DNA of 64,000 nt from Klebsiella pneumoniae (GTDB lineage: Bacteria; Pseudomonadota; Gammaproteobacteria; Steroidobacterales; Steroidobacteraceae): contig CAMCBU010000009.1 of assembly GCA_945873095.1 (NCBI GenBank), positions 16,694 through 80,693 of the forward strand, in the 5' to 3' direction. Each line of letters begins with the position of its first letter. The stretch's first letter is position 1. Position numbers and translations under genes: made by a program. The notes below the pieces were generated by a model. The model saw nothing but the letters and a program-made list of their open reading frames with translations, had not been told where the DNA came from and made no database searches. Positions 50,834-60,754 of the stretch are shown here, piece after piece.

Positions 50834-51610
50834 ATGCCCGTGACCCTCAAATCCCCCGAAGAGCAACAGATGATGCGCGAGGCCGGCCGTTTGGCCGCCG
50901 AAGTGCTCGACATGATCGGTCAACACGTCAAACCCGGCGTGACCACCGAAGAGCTTGACCGTCTCTGTCACGAACACATCGTGCAGATCCAGCAGGCCGT
51001 GCCGGCGAACCTCAATTACCGGGGCTTTCCGAAGACCATCTGCACCTCCGTCAACCACGTGGTGTGCCATGGCATCCCGGGCGATAAACGCCTGAAGGAC
51101 GGCGACATCATCAACATCGACGTCACCGTCATCCGCGACGGATTCCACGGCGATACGAGTCGCATGTACTTCGTCGGCAAGCCACCGGTGCAAGCGCAGC
51201 GCCTGGTCGAAACCTGTTTTGAAGGTATGTGGCGCGGCATCCGTATCGTTGCCCCAGGCAAGCGCTTGGGCGACATCGGGCATGCGATCCAAAGCTACGT
51301 CGAGAGCGAAGGCTTCTCAGTGGTGCGCGAATACTGCGGTCATGGTATCGGCAGGGTGTACCACGAGGACCCACAGGTGCTGCATTACGGCGACCCCGGT
51401 ACGGGTCTCGAACTGCGCCCGGGCATGACCTTCACCATCGAGCCGATGATCAACGCCGGCAAGCGCCACGTGAAACTGCTACCGGATGGTTGGACGGTCG
51501 TCACCAAAGATCATTCCCTCTCGGCACAATGGGAGCACACGGTCCTCGTGACCGACAGTGGCTTCGAAGTGCTGACTGAAGGTGCCGAGGCGCGCCGCGA
51601 GGCCGCCTGA
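50834..51610 (+). CDS. map: methionine aminopeptidase, type I
   Basis: 258 aa. The metal ligands are Asp96, Asp107, His170, Glu203 and Glu234, with the substrate His79 in VVCHGIPGD. The order and spacing are those of type I MetAP, without the N-terminal zinc extension. It removes initiator Met cotranslationally. It is divergent from rpsB and overlaps glnD by one base (TGATG), the conserved map-glnD-dapC/D order. Confidence 0.98.
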   Translation: MPVTLKSPEEQQMMREAGRLAAEVLDMIGQHVKPGVTTEELDRLCHEHIVQIQQAVPANLNYRGFPKTICTSVNHVVCHGIPGDKRLKDGDIINIDVTVIRDGFHGDTSRMYFVGKPPVQAQRLVETCFEGMWRGIRIVAPGKRLGDIGHAIQSYVESEGFSVVREYCGHGIGRVYHEDPQVLHYGDPGTGLELRPGMTFTIEPMINAGKRHVKLLPDGWTVVTKDHSLSAQWEHTVLVTDSGFEVLTEGAEARREAA

Positions 51611-54255
51611 TGCCGCTCACCGCGCTGCTCGACGCCCTGCCCAATCGCCTGCGTGAAGCCGGCGATACGGCCGAAGCCTACGCGGCAGCACTGCGCGAGG
51701 CGCAAGCACGTCTCAAAGAATTGTTCGAAACCGACGAGCCGGTCGAGACGCTGGTTCGCGCGCGCGCGAAACTGATCGACGCCGTTCTAGCTGAAGCCTG
51801 GCGCAGCCAGCTCGTCGCCCATGATGCCGACTGGGCCCTCGTGGCCGTCGGCGGTTATGGCCGCGGCGAACTCCATCCCGCCTCCGACGTCGACATCCTC
51901 GTACTCGTCCCCGCAGCCACGGATGAATCGGCTCGTCGCGCGCTCGAGCAGTTCGTCGCTTTTCTTTGGGACATCGGTCTCGAAGTCGGTCACAGCGTGC
52001 GCACCATCGAGCAATGTCACGAGGAGGCTGAGAAAGACGTCGGTATCATGACGACGTTGATCGAAGCACGTCGCCTAGCCGGATCCGAAACACTAGTGGC
52101 CGGGATGCGTGCCGCACTCGCGCCGGAGGAGATTTGGCCGGTGCGCGAGTTCTTCGACGCGAAGGTGCGCGAGCAGAACGACCGTCACCTCAAGGCCAAC
52201 GACACCGCCTACAACCTCGAACCCAATGTTAAAACCGGTCCAGGCGGATTACGCGATATCCAGACGATTGCCTGGGTCGCCAAGCGCCACTTCGGCGCCG
52301 AGACGCTCGATGATCTGGTCGAACTCGGCTTTCTCACACCCGCCGAACTGCGCCGCTTGCAAAGTGCCCAGTCTTTTCTTTGGAAAGTGCGCTTCGCGCT
52401 GCACAGTATCACCGGTCGGCGCGAAGATCGGCTGCTGTTCGATCATCAGATGAAGCTCGCGCGTATCTTCGGCTACGAAGATGCCTCGTTCACGCTCGCG
52501 GTCGAGCAACTCATGCAGCGCTATTACCGAACCGTGATGGATGTCTCGCTGCTGAACGAACTGCTGCTGCAACTCTTTCGCGAAGCGATCCTCGATGAGA
52601 GCTCGGCACCCGAACCGCTCAACCCGCGCTTTCAGGTTCGTAACGGCTATCTCGAAGCGCTGCACGATGAGATCTTCGTGCGCCAGCCCGCGACGCTGCT
52701 CGAGGTGTTTGCCTTGCTGCAGCAAAATCCGGCGATCCAGGGCGTGCGCGCCCATACCATCCGCGCCATCGTCAAAAATCTCTGGCTGATCGACGAAGAG
52801 TTTCGGCAGAACCCGAAGAACCATCGGCTCTTCCTCGAGATTCTGCGGGCGCCTGCGGGAGTCACCAACGAACTGCGCCGCATGAACACCTACGGCGTGC
52901 TCGGGCGCTACATTCCCTCGTTCGGGCGCATCGTCGGCCGGATGCAGTACGACCTCTTCCATGCTTATACGGTCGATGCACACACGCTGTTCGTGGTGAG
53001 CAACCTGCGCCGCCTCGCATTGCCGAGATTCGATCATGAGTTGCCGAATCTCTCGCGCATCATGCAATCCTTGCCGCGCCCTGAAATTGCCTATTTGGCG
53101 GCGCTCTTCCACGACATCGCCAAAGGCCGCGGTGGCGATCACTCGGATCTCGGCGCGGTCGACGCCGAAGCGTTTTGCCTCGAACAAGGACTGACTCGTT
53201 ACGATGCGCGCCTGGTTGCGTGGCTCGTGCGCAATCACCTGTTGCTGTCACTCACGGCACAAAAGCAAGACATCTCCGATCCTGATGTCATCAACGCGTT
53301 CGCTCGCCTCGTGGGCGACGAAACACATCTCGACTATCTCTACGTGCTCACCGCAGCGGATGTGCGCGCGACCAATCCGCGCCTGTGGAACTCTTGGAAA
53401 GCCTCGCTCTTCGCCGAGTTTCATGATCGCGTGAAGCACGCGCTGCGCCGCGGCCTCGAAACGCCGATCGACCAGGATGAGCTCAAGCGCGCCAATCAGC
53501 TCGATGCGCGCGAGTTGCTCGCTGCCACCCGCGTTGCTGATGCCGATATCGATCGCGTGTGGATGATCCTCACGGATACCTATTTTTTGCGGCACACGCC
53601 GCAGGAGATCGTGTGGCACACCCGCGTGCTGCTCGAGCGGGATCACGAGGGCGACGATCCGGTGGTTTCCCTACAAGCCGAGAGCGAGCGCGGGACGACG
53701 GCGATCATGACTTACGCTCCTCACCGCGCCCACGGCTTCGCTCGGACCACGGCGGTGCTCGACCAACTCGGACTCAACATCATCGATGCGCGCATCACGC
53801 CGACGCAGGATGGCAATAGCATCGACTTGTATCACGTGCTCGAAGAAGACGGCACGCCGATCTCCGATGTCGAACGTCATGAAGAAATCGAGCGCGCGCT
53901 GCGCCGCTCGCTGGCCGCGCCGCGCGATGCCACCATGGGCGTGTCACGCCGTGCGCCGCGTCAGGTGCGCATGTTCAACACGCCGACCCAGATCCAAATC
54001 AATGTCGATGAGCGCAACCATCGCTCGGTGCTCGAGATCATCGCGGGCGATCGACCGGGTCTCTTGTGTGACATCGGCAAGGTCATGATGGAAGAGCGGA
54101 TCGATCTGCTGGCTGCGAAAATCATGACTGTCGGTGAGCGCGCCGAAGACGTGTTCTATGTCAGTGATCACGATCACGGGCCGCTACCCGCTGCCACGGC
54201 CGCGCGTCTGATCGCTCGACTGACAGATGCCTTGAATCAGCGCCGCGCGGCATGA
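51610..54255 (+). CDS. glnD: bifunctional uridylyltransferase/uridylyl-removing enzyme GlnD
   Basis: 881 aa. The nucleotidyltransferase motif GGYGRGE (81-87) with Asp93 and Asp95 adds UMP to PII. The HD domain around His501-Asp502 (LFHDIAKGRGGDHSDLG) removes it. Two ACT domains at about 700-780 (TTAIMTYAPHRAHGF) and 810-881 (SVLEIIAGDRPGLLCDI) sense glutamine. It controls nitrogen assimilation through PII. Downstream dapC overlaps by 4 bp. Confidence 0.98.
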   Translation: MPLTALLDALPNRLREAGDTAEAYAAALREAQARLKELFETDEPVETLVRARAKLIDAVLAEAWRSQLVAHDADWALVAVGGYGRGELHPASDVDILVLVPAATDESARRALEQFVAFLWDIGLEVGHSVRTIEQCHEEAEKDVGIMTTLIEARRLAGSETLVAGMRAALAPEEIWPVREFFDAKVREQNDRHLKANDTAYNLEPNVKTGPGGLRDIQTIAWVAKRHFGAETLDDLVELGFLTPAELRRLQSAQSFLWKVRFALHSITGRREDRLLFDHQMKLARIFGYEDASFTLAVEQLMQRYYRTVMDVSLLNELLLQLFREAILDESSAPEPLNPRFQVRNGYLEALHDEIFVRQPATLLEVFALLQQNPAIQGVRAHTIRAIVKNLWLIDEEFRQNPKNHRLFLEILRAPAGVTNELRRMNTYGVLGRYIPSFGRIVGRMQYDLFHAYTVDAHTLFVVSNLRRLALPRFDHELPNLSRIMQSLPRPEIAYLAALFHDIAKGRGGDHSDLGAVDAEAFCLEQGLTRYDARLVAWLVRNHLLLSLTAQKQDISDPDVINAFARLVGDETHLDYLYVLTAADVRATNPRLWNSWKASLFAEFHDRVKHALRRGLETPIDQDELKRANQLDARELLAATRVADADIDRVWMILTDTYFLRHTPQEIVWHTRVLLERDHEGDDPVVSLQAESERGTTAIMTYAPHRAHGFARTTAVLDQLGLNIIDARITPTQDGNSIDLYHVLEEDGTPISDVERHEEIERALRRSLAAPRDATMGVSRRAPRQVRMFNTPTQIQINVDERNHRSVLEIIAGDRPGLLCDIGKVMMEERIDLLAAKIMTVGERAEDVFYVSDHDHGPLPAATAARLIARLTDALNQRRAA

Positions 54256-55520
54256 ATCCGCAGCTTGCCGAACTTCAGGCTTATCCGTTCGAGAGATTGG
54301 CCAAGCTGAAACAGGGGGTCGTGCCGCCCGCACACCTAGCGCACATCCCGCTCTCGATCGGCGAGCCCAAGCACGCACCACCGGATTTCGTGCTGCAAGT
54401 TTTGCGCGACTCACTCGCGGGACTCGGCCAGTATCCATCGACCGTGGGGCTACCGGAGTTGCGCGCCGCCTGCGCCCGTTGGCTCGAGCGACGCTTTGGT
54501 CTCGGTGCGATGTGCGTCGGACTCGATGCCGTGCTGCCGGTCAACGGCACTCGTGAGGCACTCTTTGCCGTTGCGCAAGCTGTGATCGACCCGGATCGCA
54601 GCGAAACATCGGCGAGCCACCGCTCAGCCGACAGACCGCGCGTCGCGATGCCGAACCCGTTTTACCAAATTTACGAGGGCGCCGCGTTGCTCGCCAGCGC
54701 GACGCCCTATTTCTTTGATACGCCTGCGGGCAACGGCTTCCTACCCGACCTCGATGCGATCCCCGCCGCCGTTTGGGATCGGGTGCAGCTGCTGTATCTG
54801 TGCTCGCCCGGCAACCCGGGTGGCGCGGTGATGTCGATCGATCTACTCAGGCGCGCGATTGAGCTCGCCGACAAGCACGACTTCATCATCGCCTCGGATG
54901 AGTGTTACGCCGAGCTCTACACCGACGAAGCCAACCCGCCACCGTCGTTGTTGAACGCCGCGCTCGCAGCGGGCCACTCGAATTTCGAGCGCTGCGTGGT
55001 GTTCCACAGCCTCTCCAAGCGCTCGAGTCTGCCCGGGCTGCGCTCTGGCTTCGTCGCCGGCGACCTAACTGTGTTGCGTGACTTCCTGCTCTATCGCACC
55101 TATCACGGCTGCGCGATGCCAGTACCGACGCAGTTCGCGAGCATCGCAGCGTGGAACGACGATGACCATGTCAAAGCCAACCGCGCGCTCTACCGCGAGA
55201 AATTTGCTCGCGTGTTGCCCATCCTCGCGCCGCATCTCCAAGTCGAGCAGCCTGCCGGGGGCTTTTATCTCTGGCCCGATGTAGGTGGCGATGACACCGT
55301 CTTCACGCGCGAGCTCTTTGCGAGACACAACGTCACTGTCGTACCGGGCTCATACCTTGCTCGCCCGACTCGTCACGGACTGAGTGATTCGAGTGGCCAC
55401 AACCCTGGCGTGGGTCGGGTGCGTATTTCGCTCGTTGCGAATCTCGAAGATTGCGTCACGGCTGCCGAACGCATCGCCGATTTCGTCCAAGAATTTCAAT
55501 CTCAGGGAAGATCATCATGA
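54252..55520 (+). CDS. dapC: succinyldiaminopimelate aminotransferase DapC
   Basis: 422 aa. A class I aminotransferase: [17 protein letters not shown] binds PLP phosphate, [12 protein letters not shown] and CSPGNPGG follow, and the PLP Lys is in [20 protein letters not shown]. The C-terminal GRVRISLVA contains the carboxylate-binding Arg. It forms N-succinyl-LL-diaminopimelate for lysine and peptidoglycan. Assignment over general aspartate aminotransferase rests on sequence flavour and coupling to dapD. An insert near residues 117-130 ([13 protein letters not shown]) is lineage-specific. Confidence 0.92.
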   Translation: MNPQLAELQAYPFERLAKLKQGVVPPAHLAHIPLSIGEPKHAPPDFVLQVLRDSLAGLGQYPSTVGLPELRAACARWLERRFGLGAMCVGLDAVLPVNGTREALFAVAQAVIDPDRSETSASHRSADRPRVAMPNPFYQIYEGAALLASATPYFFDTPAGNGFLPDLDAIPAAVWDRVQLLYLCSPGNPGGAVMSIDLLRRAIELADKHDFIIASDECYAELYTDEANPPPSLLNAALAAGHSNFERCVVFHSLSKRSSLPGLRSGFVAGDLTVLRDFLLYRTYHGCAMPVPTQFASIAAWNDDDHVKANRALYREKFARVLPILAPHLQVEQPAGGFYLWPDVGGDDTVFTRELFARHNVTVVPGSYLARPTRHGLSDSSGHNPGVGRVRISLVANLEDCVTAAERIADFVQEFQSQGRSS

Positions 55521-56350
55521 CCAACCACACTGAACTCAAGTCGCTGATCGAGACGGCTTTTGAAGCCCGCGCCGAGATCACACCGAAGAGCGTGTCGCGC
55601 GAACTACGCGTGGGGCTCGATGAAGCGCTCGATCTGCTCGATAGTGGCAAGGCGCGCGTCGCCGAGAAAATCGACGGTCGCTGGCAAGTGCACGAGTGGC
55701 TTAAGAAGGCCGTGTTGCTCTACTTTCGAGCCAACGACAATCGCGTCATCGAAGGCAGCTACACCCGCTTCTTCGATAAAGTGCCGCTGAAATACTCCGC
55801 CTGGGACGAGAACGCGCTGCGCGCCAGCGGCAATCGCGTCGTGCCCCACGCCTTGGTGCGTAAGGGCAGCTTTATCGGGCCCAACGTCGTGCTGATGCCC
55901 TCGTACGTGAACATCGGTGCCTATGTTGACTCGGGAACCATGGTCGACACGTGGGCGACGGTCGGCTCCTGCGCCCAGATCGGCAAGAACGTGCATCTGT
56001 CCGGCGGTGTCGGCATCGGCGGCGTGCTCGAACCACTGCAAGCTTCGCCCACCATCATCGAGGATAACTGCTTCATCGGCGCTCGCTCGGAGGTGGTCGA
56101 AGGCGTCATCGTCGAAGAGAGTTCGGTGATCTCGATGGGCGTGTTCATCGGTCAAAGCACGCGCATCTACGACCGAGAAACCGGTCTGATTCTGCAAGGC
56201 CGCGTACCGGCGGGCTCGGTCGTGGTGCCGGGTAACTTGCCGTCAAAGGACGGCAGTCATTCGCTCTACGCCGCGATCATCGTGAAGAAGGTCGACGCGC
56301 AAACACGCGCGAAGACCTCCATCAACGATTTGCTGCGCTCGACCGACTGA
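55517..56350 (+). CDS. dapD: tetrahydrodipicolinate N-succinyltransferase
   Basis: 277 aa from the ATG at 55517 (ATGA overlap with dapC, AGGGAAG upstream). The N-terminal helical domain contains [17 protein letters not shown] left-handed beta-helix follows ([40 protein letters not shown]). It succinylates tetrahydrodipicolinate in lysine synthesis, the step before DapC. An in-frame upstream extension to 55451 lies within dapC and is rejected. Confidence 0.98.
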   Translation: MTNHTELKSLIETAFEARAEITPKSVSRELRVGLDEALDLLDSGKARVAEKIDGRWQVHEWLKKAVLLYFRANDNRVIEGSYTRFFDKVPLKYSAWDENALRASGNRVVPHALVRKGSFIGPNVVLMPSYVNIGAYVDSGTMVDTWATVGSCAQIGKNVHLSGGVGIGGVLEPLQASPTIIEDNCFIGARSEVVEGVIVEESSVISMGVFIGQSTRIYDRETGLILQGRVPAGSVVVPGNLPSKDGSHSLYAAIIVKKVDAQTRAKTSINDLLRSTD

Positions 56351-56367
56351 GCGGCCGCCCGCCGCTC
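56349..56367. terminator. possible bidirectional terminator hairpin, dapD / TonB receptor
   Basis: GAGCGGC (56349-56355), loop CGCCC, GCCGCTC (56361-56367) forms a 7-bp GC stem in the 29 bp between two convergent genes. It lacks a clear U-tract on either strand. Confidence 0.35.
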
Positions 56368-56379
56368 TAGTCAACCCGC

Positions 56380-59043
56380 TTAGAAGCTTGCCGAGATCGA
56401 AGCCGAGAACTTCACGCCGCTGTCGTAGCGGTTGAAGAACACCTTGTTGTCACCGCGCTCTTGAAATTCCTCGTACTCGGTTTCGAGCAGGTTGCGGGCC
56501 TCGAACTTCAGTTCGAGATCCTGACCGAACCAGTTCACGCCCTGTCGAACGACGAAGTCAATGTTAATACCGGGTGATTCAACGACATCCGGCAGGCCAG
56601 CTCCGCCGCGGCTGAACGCTCGGTCACTCGCGTACGAGATCAGCAGCGTCTGTTGTGAGAGCGTCTCGCGATCCTCAAGACCGATCTGGAAGTTCACGAG
56701 ATGCTCCGATTGACCCGTGAGGGACGATCCGGAGGTAAAAAAGTTTGTGGCGGGCTGCGGCGCAATACCGAAGAACTCGACTAAATCATTTTGCGATGTC
56801 TCGATCTCGGATCGTGACCACGTGTAGTTCCCAATCAGCACGCCGCGTCGCGAGGCGAAAAATGGCGTGTCGAACACGAGATCCATGTCAACATACTTCT
56901 GCGACTCGACCTCAACACCCACTAGATTAGCTTTCGGTGCGTTCGCATAGCTTGTAAATGGTGTGTTGTCGTTGAAGGTCGTGAACGTTTCGATGGGACG
57001 CTCAATACCCTTATAAAACGCTGCGATAGCTAAACGCTGTTCTGGCGCAAAATACCATTCGTAGCGCAACTCAGCGTTGGTGAACTCACTGTCAACCAAC
57101 AGCGGATTGCCGCGGTACGACCGATTCGACTCCGGATCGAAGTAAGCCTGCAACATCAGCTCGCGGAACTGCGGACGCGCGACCGTCTTCGAGCCGTTCA
57201 GGCGTAGCTGCATGTTGTCGCCGAACTTGTAGGTCAAGGTCAGCGCCGGGAGCACGTAGTCGTTATCCAAATTCGTGCCGGCCTCCGACGTGGACGCCAC
57301 CGTGAACACCTTCAGCGGCGAGACTTTTTGTTCGCCTTGTTCGTACCGGGCGCCGATGCTGAGCTCGAGACCATCGCTGAGCTCCGTCTGCAGCTGCGCG
57401 TAGGCCGCTTGAGTTTCGAGCGAAGCCGTGAAGGCCGGGTCGGTCTCGGTCGATTCGACGAGCCCGATACCGAAGTAATCGACCACCGCCGCGCCGAGCA
57501 AATAATCCGGACGCAGCAAGGAAACCCCCGAGAGGAAGCTCGAGGGCGCCAACATCAGGAACTCGCGGCGCTCGGAGTCACGCTCGGTCTTGCCATATTC
57601 GATACCACCCGAAAGCACGGTCGTCGGGGAGACTTTGTAGGTCAGATCGACGCCGTAAGAAAACAGATCTTCTTCGAGGTCCGAGAACGTAATTCGGCCA
57701 TAGCCCGTCTGACCATTGTCGAGGCGATTGATGAAATAGTTGCCATACGGGCTCGCCGCGATATTCGACTTCGAATAGCCCATGCCAAGTTCGAACGGCG
57801 CCTCACGCGTCGATTTGGCGAGCGCCACTCGCGTATCGACCTTCAACGGTTCGAAATTGAATCCGGCACTCAGCTGAGAAGACCACAACTGGCGCTCGTA
57901 CCAACCCGTCTCCTGCTCGAGAAAATCGAAGGTCGGGCGCTGGTTGTTCTGCTTGCCCTCCGCAAGACTCGTGCGCTTCAAGGTGTCACGGACGATCAGG
58001 TTGGTCCAACGGACGCGGTGCCCGTCACCATATTCGTAACCGATGCCGGCCAGACCGTTGACGACGATGCGATTCTCACTCGCCACCTTACGATAGTCCT
58101 TGTCTAACTGAGAGAGGTCGGCATTCGCCGGGTTTTGCTCAGTGATGTCCTTTGTCCGCCAGGCGTTGCTATACCCGGCGGTTGCGATCAAGCCCAGTTC
58201 ACCATCGCCCACCGGTACCGAAGTGCCGCCCGTGATGCTGCCGGAGAAATTCGCCGGCATCTCATCAAGGCGCTGTACCAGCCCCGTGCGGGTGTTGACG
58301 AGTTGCTTGGCGATCGCACCGGTGTTGACCTTGCCCGAGCTCATCCGCTCGCCACTGGCAAAGAACGCCGCTAGCGCCGGCGGAACGTCACGCACACCGC
58401 TGTCTTTACCCGAAGGATCCCACTTGCTGCCGAAATGCGAATAACCAATCTGACCGGTCGTCTCGCTGTCACCGCTCGTGCCGAAACCCACCTTGACGAA
58501 CGGCTCTTTGGGCACCGCGAGTGTCGTGATGTTGATCAACCCGCCGCCGAACTCGCCCGGCATGTTGGCCGAGTAGCTCTTTTGCACGAGTGACGAGGCG
58601 ACGATGTCGGTCGGGAAAATATCGAGCGGCACGGCGCGGCGCAGTGGCTCCGGGCTCGGCAGCGGCGAACCGTTCAAAAAAGCTTGCGAGTAGCGATCAC
58701 CGAGGCCGCGAACATAGACGAAGCCGTTGCTGGCCACGCTCAAACCCGTCACGCGACTCAGGGCGCCCGCGACGTCGCCGTCACCGGTTCGGGCGATGTC
58801 CTCGGCCGAGAGCACCGAGATGACCTGCGTCGTGGCTTGCTGGATGTTGCGGTCACCGCGTCGGCCGACGATCACGATCTCGCCCGCGATGTCGATATCG
58901 ACCACTTCCTCGACGACTTCCTCCGCCGCAGGCGCCGGAGCGGCTTGCTCGGCAGGCGGTGGTGCCTCTTGGGCGGCAGCGAGGGGAACAGCGAATGCTG
59001 CGACGAGCAACAGCATTCTTTGACGGGCAAGCAGGTGGTCCAT
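56380..59043 (-). CDS. TonB-dependent outer membrane receptor, probable phosphorus-source importer
   Basis: 887 aa from the ATG at 59043, chosen because GAGGA lies 6 nt upstream. A signal peptide ends near AAAQ24. A Pro/Ala/Glu-rich linker (25-50) leads to EIVIVGRRG, a TonB-box-like stretch. The plug domain has VISVLSAEDIARTGDGDVAG and YVRGLGDRYSQAFLNGSPLP. The long beta-barrel ends SASISASF with the terminal Phe for BAM. It is the second gene after the lipoprotein, whose promoter carries a Pho box, and it lies close to pstCAB. The ligand is not known from sequence. Import of phosphate or a phosphorylated compound is inference; some stretches (56900-57100) are less GC-rich than the neighbours. 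Confidence 0.9.
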   Translation of the reverse strand: MDHLLARQRMLLLVAAFAVPLAAAQEAPPPAEQAAPAPAAEEVVEEVVDIDIAGEIVIVGRRGDRNIQQATTQVISVLSAEDIARTGDGDVAGALSRVTGLSVASNGFVYVRGLGDRYSQAFLNGSPLPSPEPLRRAVPLDIFPTDIVASSLVQKSYSANMPGEFGGGLINITTLAVPKEPFVKVGFGTSGDSETTGQIGYSHFGSKWDPSGKDSGVRDVPPALAAFFASGERMSSGKVNTGAIAKQLVNTRTGLVQRLDEMPANFSGSITGGTSVPVGDGELGLIATAGYSNAWRTKDITEQNPANADLSQLDKDYRKVASENRIVVNGLAGIGYEYGDGHRVRWTNLIVRDTLKRTSLAEGKQNNQRPTFDFLEQETGWYERQLWSSQLSAGFNFEPLKVDTRVALAKSTREAPFELGMGYSKSNIAASPYGNYFINRLDNGQTGYGRITFSDLEEDLFSYGVDLTYKVSPTTVLSGGIEYGKTERDSERREFLMLAPSSFLSGVSLLRPDYLLGAAVVDYFGIGLVESTETDPAFTASLETQAAYAQLQTELSDGLELSIGARYEQGEQKVSPLKVFTVASTSEAGTNLDNDYVLPALTLTYKFGDNMQLRLNGSKTVARPQFRELMLQAYFDPESNRSYRGNPLLVDSEFTNAELRYEWYFAPEQRLAIAAFYKGIERPIETFTTFNDNTPFTSYANAPKANLVGVEVESQKYVDMDLVFDTPFFASRRGVLIGNYTWSRSEIETSQNDLVEFFGIAPQPATNFFTSGSSLTGQSEHLVNFQIGLEDRETLSQQTLLISYASDRAFSRGGAGLPDVVESPGINIDFVVRQGVNWFGQDLELKFEARNLLETEYEEFQERGDNKVFFNRYDSGVKFSASISASF

Positions 59044-59078
59044 GATCGTCCTCAAGTTCGTCAGCAGTCTTCCACCGA

Positions 59079-59108
59079 GTGGGTCACGGTCGGACGACCG
59101 CGACCCAC
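59079..59108 (-). other. strong hairpin between lipoprotein and TonB-receptor genes
   Basis: In the minus-strand RNA the 30 nt form a 13-bp stem with one G-U wobble and a GUCC tetraloop. Outer CCGA/TCGG arms (59075-59078, 59112-59115) can extend it after a 3-nt bulge. No U-run follows, so it is not a standard terminator. It could protect the upstream lipoprotein mRNA or reduce receptor expression. Confidence 0.7.
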
Positions 59109-59130
59109 CATTCGGATCGATGTCCGTGCC

Positions 59131-60693
59131 TTACGGGATGGACGTGCAGGACTTGCTGGTGGAACCAAAGCTCGCCGTGGCCGAGTTGCAGGTCCAACCG
59201 GCGTACCAGGTGTCGGTGGCGTCCTTCACCGCACCCACGTAAGTTGTGGTGTCGAAGCCCGCATTGATGGTCTTCGGATCGGTTGCCGTACGACCAGTCT
59301 CGTTAGCACCGTTGATGAAGCCACCGGTGAGGGTGTTGGTGAAGGCCGAGCTGTTGTTGTTGCCGGTGACGTTGAACGCCGCGTCAACCTGAGCCGCCGT
59401 CAAGCCGCCCGAGCCGACAAATGGCGAGGTGCCGCCACACTGCATGACCACCGACTTGAACACCGGCGGGCCGACCTTGTCGATCGCAGCATCGGTCGTG
59501 AGCATATTCGAGCCGTTCAGGCGCAAGCAGGGCATCGGCGAAACGAGCACACCGTTGACCATGGAAACGTCCGATTGGCCTCGCAACAACATCGCAGCCC
59601 CGTTGTCGGTGGCCGCGTTCCTGTGGATGAACGTGAAGTTGGCGATACGGAACCAAGTGCGTGGCGTCTCGTTCTCTTTCGTATTCGCTGAATCGAGTTC
59701 CACGGTCGAGCTCGCGCTGCCCGAGGTCTTTTGGACGGAGATCACGTACTGGATCAACCCACGATAACCTGTATCCAAATCGAGGCTGTCATCGTCGGCG
59801 CCCGTGACGACATAGCGCTTGAAATTGTGCGTGCCGCCGAAGAACTCAATGCCGTCGTCCGAACTGTTATGCGATTGGATGAACTCGAGCACCGTGCCGC
59901 TACCAACGCCTGTTGTTGTGAGCGACTGCAACTCGGAGTTCGCCGACAGCACGTATCCGGAGTAACGGATCTGCACGTACTTCATCGTGCCGCTGTTGTC
60001 GGTCGGCGTGGCACCACCGCCATAAGCAGGGGCCGACGCACCTTCCGTATCGCGGAAGCAGTCAGCTGAGCCTGGAACGGCGTTCGTAACGAAACAATCC
60101 GTGACTGGCGCGCGCCCGAGCAACACCACGCCACCCCACTGACCCTGCGACTCATCGGTGACGAGACCGAGCACGTTGTCACGGCTCGTGAACACGATCG
60201 GCTGGGTCGCCGTACCGACGGCGTTGATGCGGTTACCGCGGTTGACAGCCAACCAAGACACGCCCGTCGAACCGAAGATCACTACGCCCGGGTCGATGGT
60301 GAGCGTCACGCCCGTGCCGCCGGTAGCACCCAAGTCGGTGCCAACGTCAACACGACCCGGCAGCGAATACAGCAATCCCGGAATCCTCGTCAGCTTGCTG
60401 CTGCGCGTGATGCGCGCCGGCAAACCGCAGTTGCGATACGTGCCGGTAGGGCCGGTGATCGTCCCGAGATCGGTGAGACCCGCGGAATCGTCGATCGTCG
60501 GGCATCCCGAAGCCGGGGTCACCAGCGTGCTCACCGGCGGCGGCGGCGGCGGCGGCGGAGCCGGCGTGTTGTTGGTGATGCTGATGTTGCCACCGCTACC
60601 GGGCGAGGAAATTTCCTCGGCGCCGCACGCAGCGAGCACCGCCACGGAGGCGGCGAGGAACAAAAGATTGCGAGACTGAGAGGCGTTGTTCAT
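59131..60693 (-). CDS. Cys-rich surface lipoprotein partnered with TonB receptor
   Basis: 520 aa from the ATG at 60693. The lipobox LAAC gives lipid-modified Cys23, and Gly24-Ala25 (no Asp at +2) predicts outer membrane sorting. Residues 44-53 are a poly-proline linker (eight consecutive Pro). Further on, repeating strands such as TLTIDPGVVIFG and GTMKYVQIRYSGYVLSANSE suggest a right-handed beta-helix. Acidic GADDDSLDLDTG (298-309) could bind metal. Eight Cys besides Cys23 allow four disulfides. The C-terminal YVGAVKDATDTWYAGWT resembles a motif I recall in proteins coded beside TonB receptors. Function is unknown; a surface substrate-binding or processing partner is inferred. Confidence 0.8.
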   Translation of the reverse strand: MNNASQSRNLLFLAASVAVLAACGAEEISSPGSGGNISITNNTPAPPPPPPPPVSTLVTPASGCPTIDDSAGLTDLGTITGPTGTYRNCGLPARITRSSKLTRIPGLLYSLPGRVDVGTDLGATGGTGVTLTIDPGVVIFGSTGVSWLAVNRGNRINAVGTATQPIVFTSRDNVLGLVTDESQGQWGGVVLLGRAPVTDCFVTNAVPGSADCFRDTEGASAPAYGGGATPTDNSGTMKYVQIRYSGYVLSANSELQSLTTTGVGSGTVLEFIQSHNSSDDGIEFFGGTHNFKRYVVTGADDDSLDLDTGYRGLIQYVISVQKTSGSASSTVELDSANTKENETPRTWFRIANFTFIHRNAATDNGAAMLLRGQSDVSMVNGVLVSPMPCLRLNGSNMLTTDAAIDKVGPPVFKSVVMQCGGTSPFVGSGGLTAAQVDAAFNVTGNNNSSAFTNTLTGGFINGANETGRTATDPKTINAGFDTTTYVGAVKDATDTWYAGWTCNSATASFGSTSKSCTSIP

Positions 60694-60748
60694 GTGAGGA
60701 AGACTCCGTTGGGGCGCAAACGCGAGGGCGCAAATTCGATCGGCCGAA

Positions 60749-60754
60749 ATGATG
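60749..60754 (-). promoter_or_regulatory. possible -10 element of the Pho-regulated lipoprotein operon
   Basis: CATCAT (4 of 6 to TATAAT) lies 9 nt after the last good Pho half-site, close to the usual ~10-nt spacing for PhoB-activated promoters. Confidence 0.4.

Noticed and set aside
60538..60563. GGC-repeat microsatellite in the lipoprotein gene, possible phase variation
   Set aside because: The repeat is trinucleotide and encodes poly-proline, so length changes cannot switch the frame.
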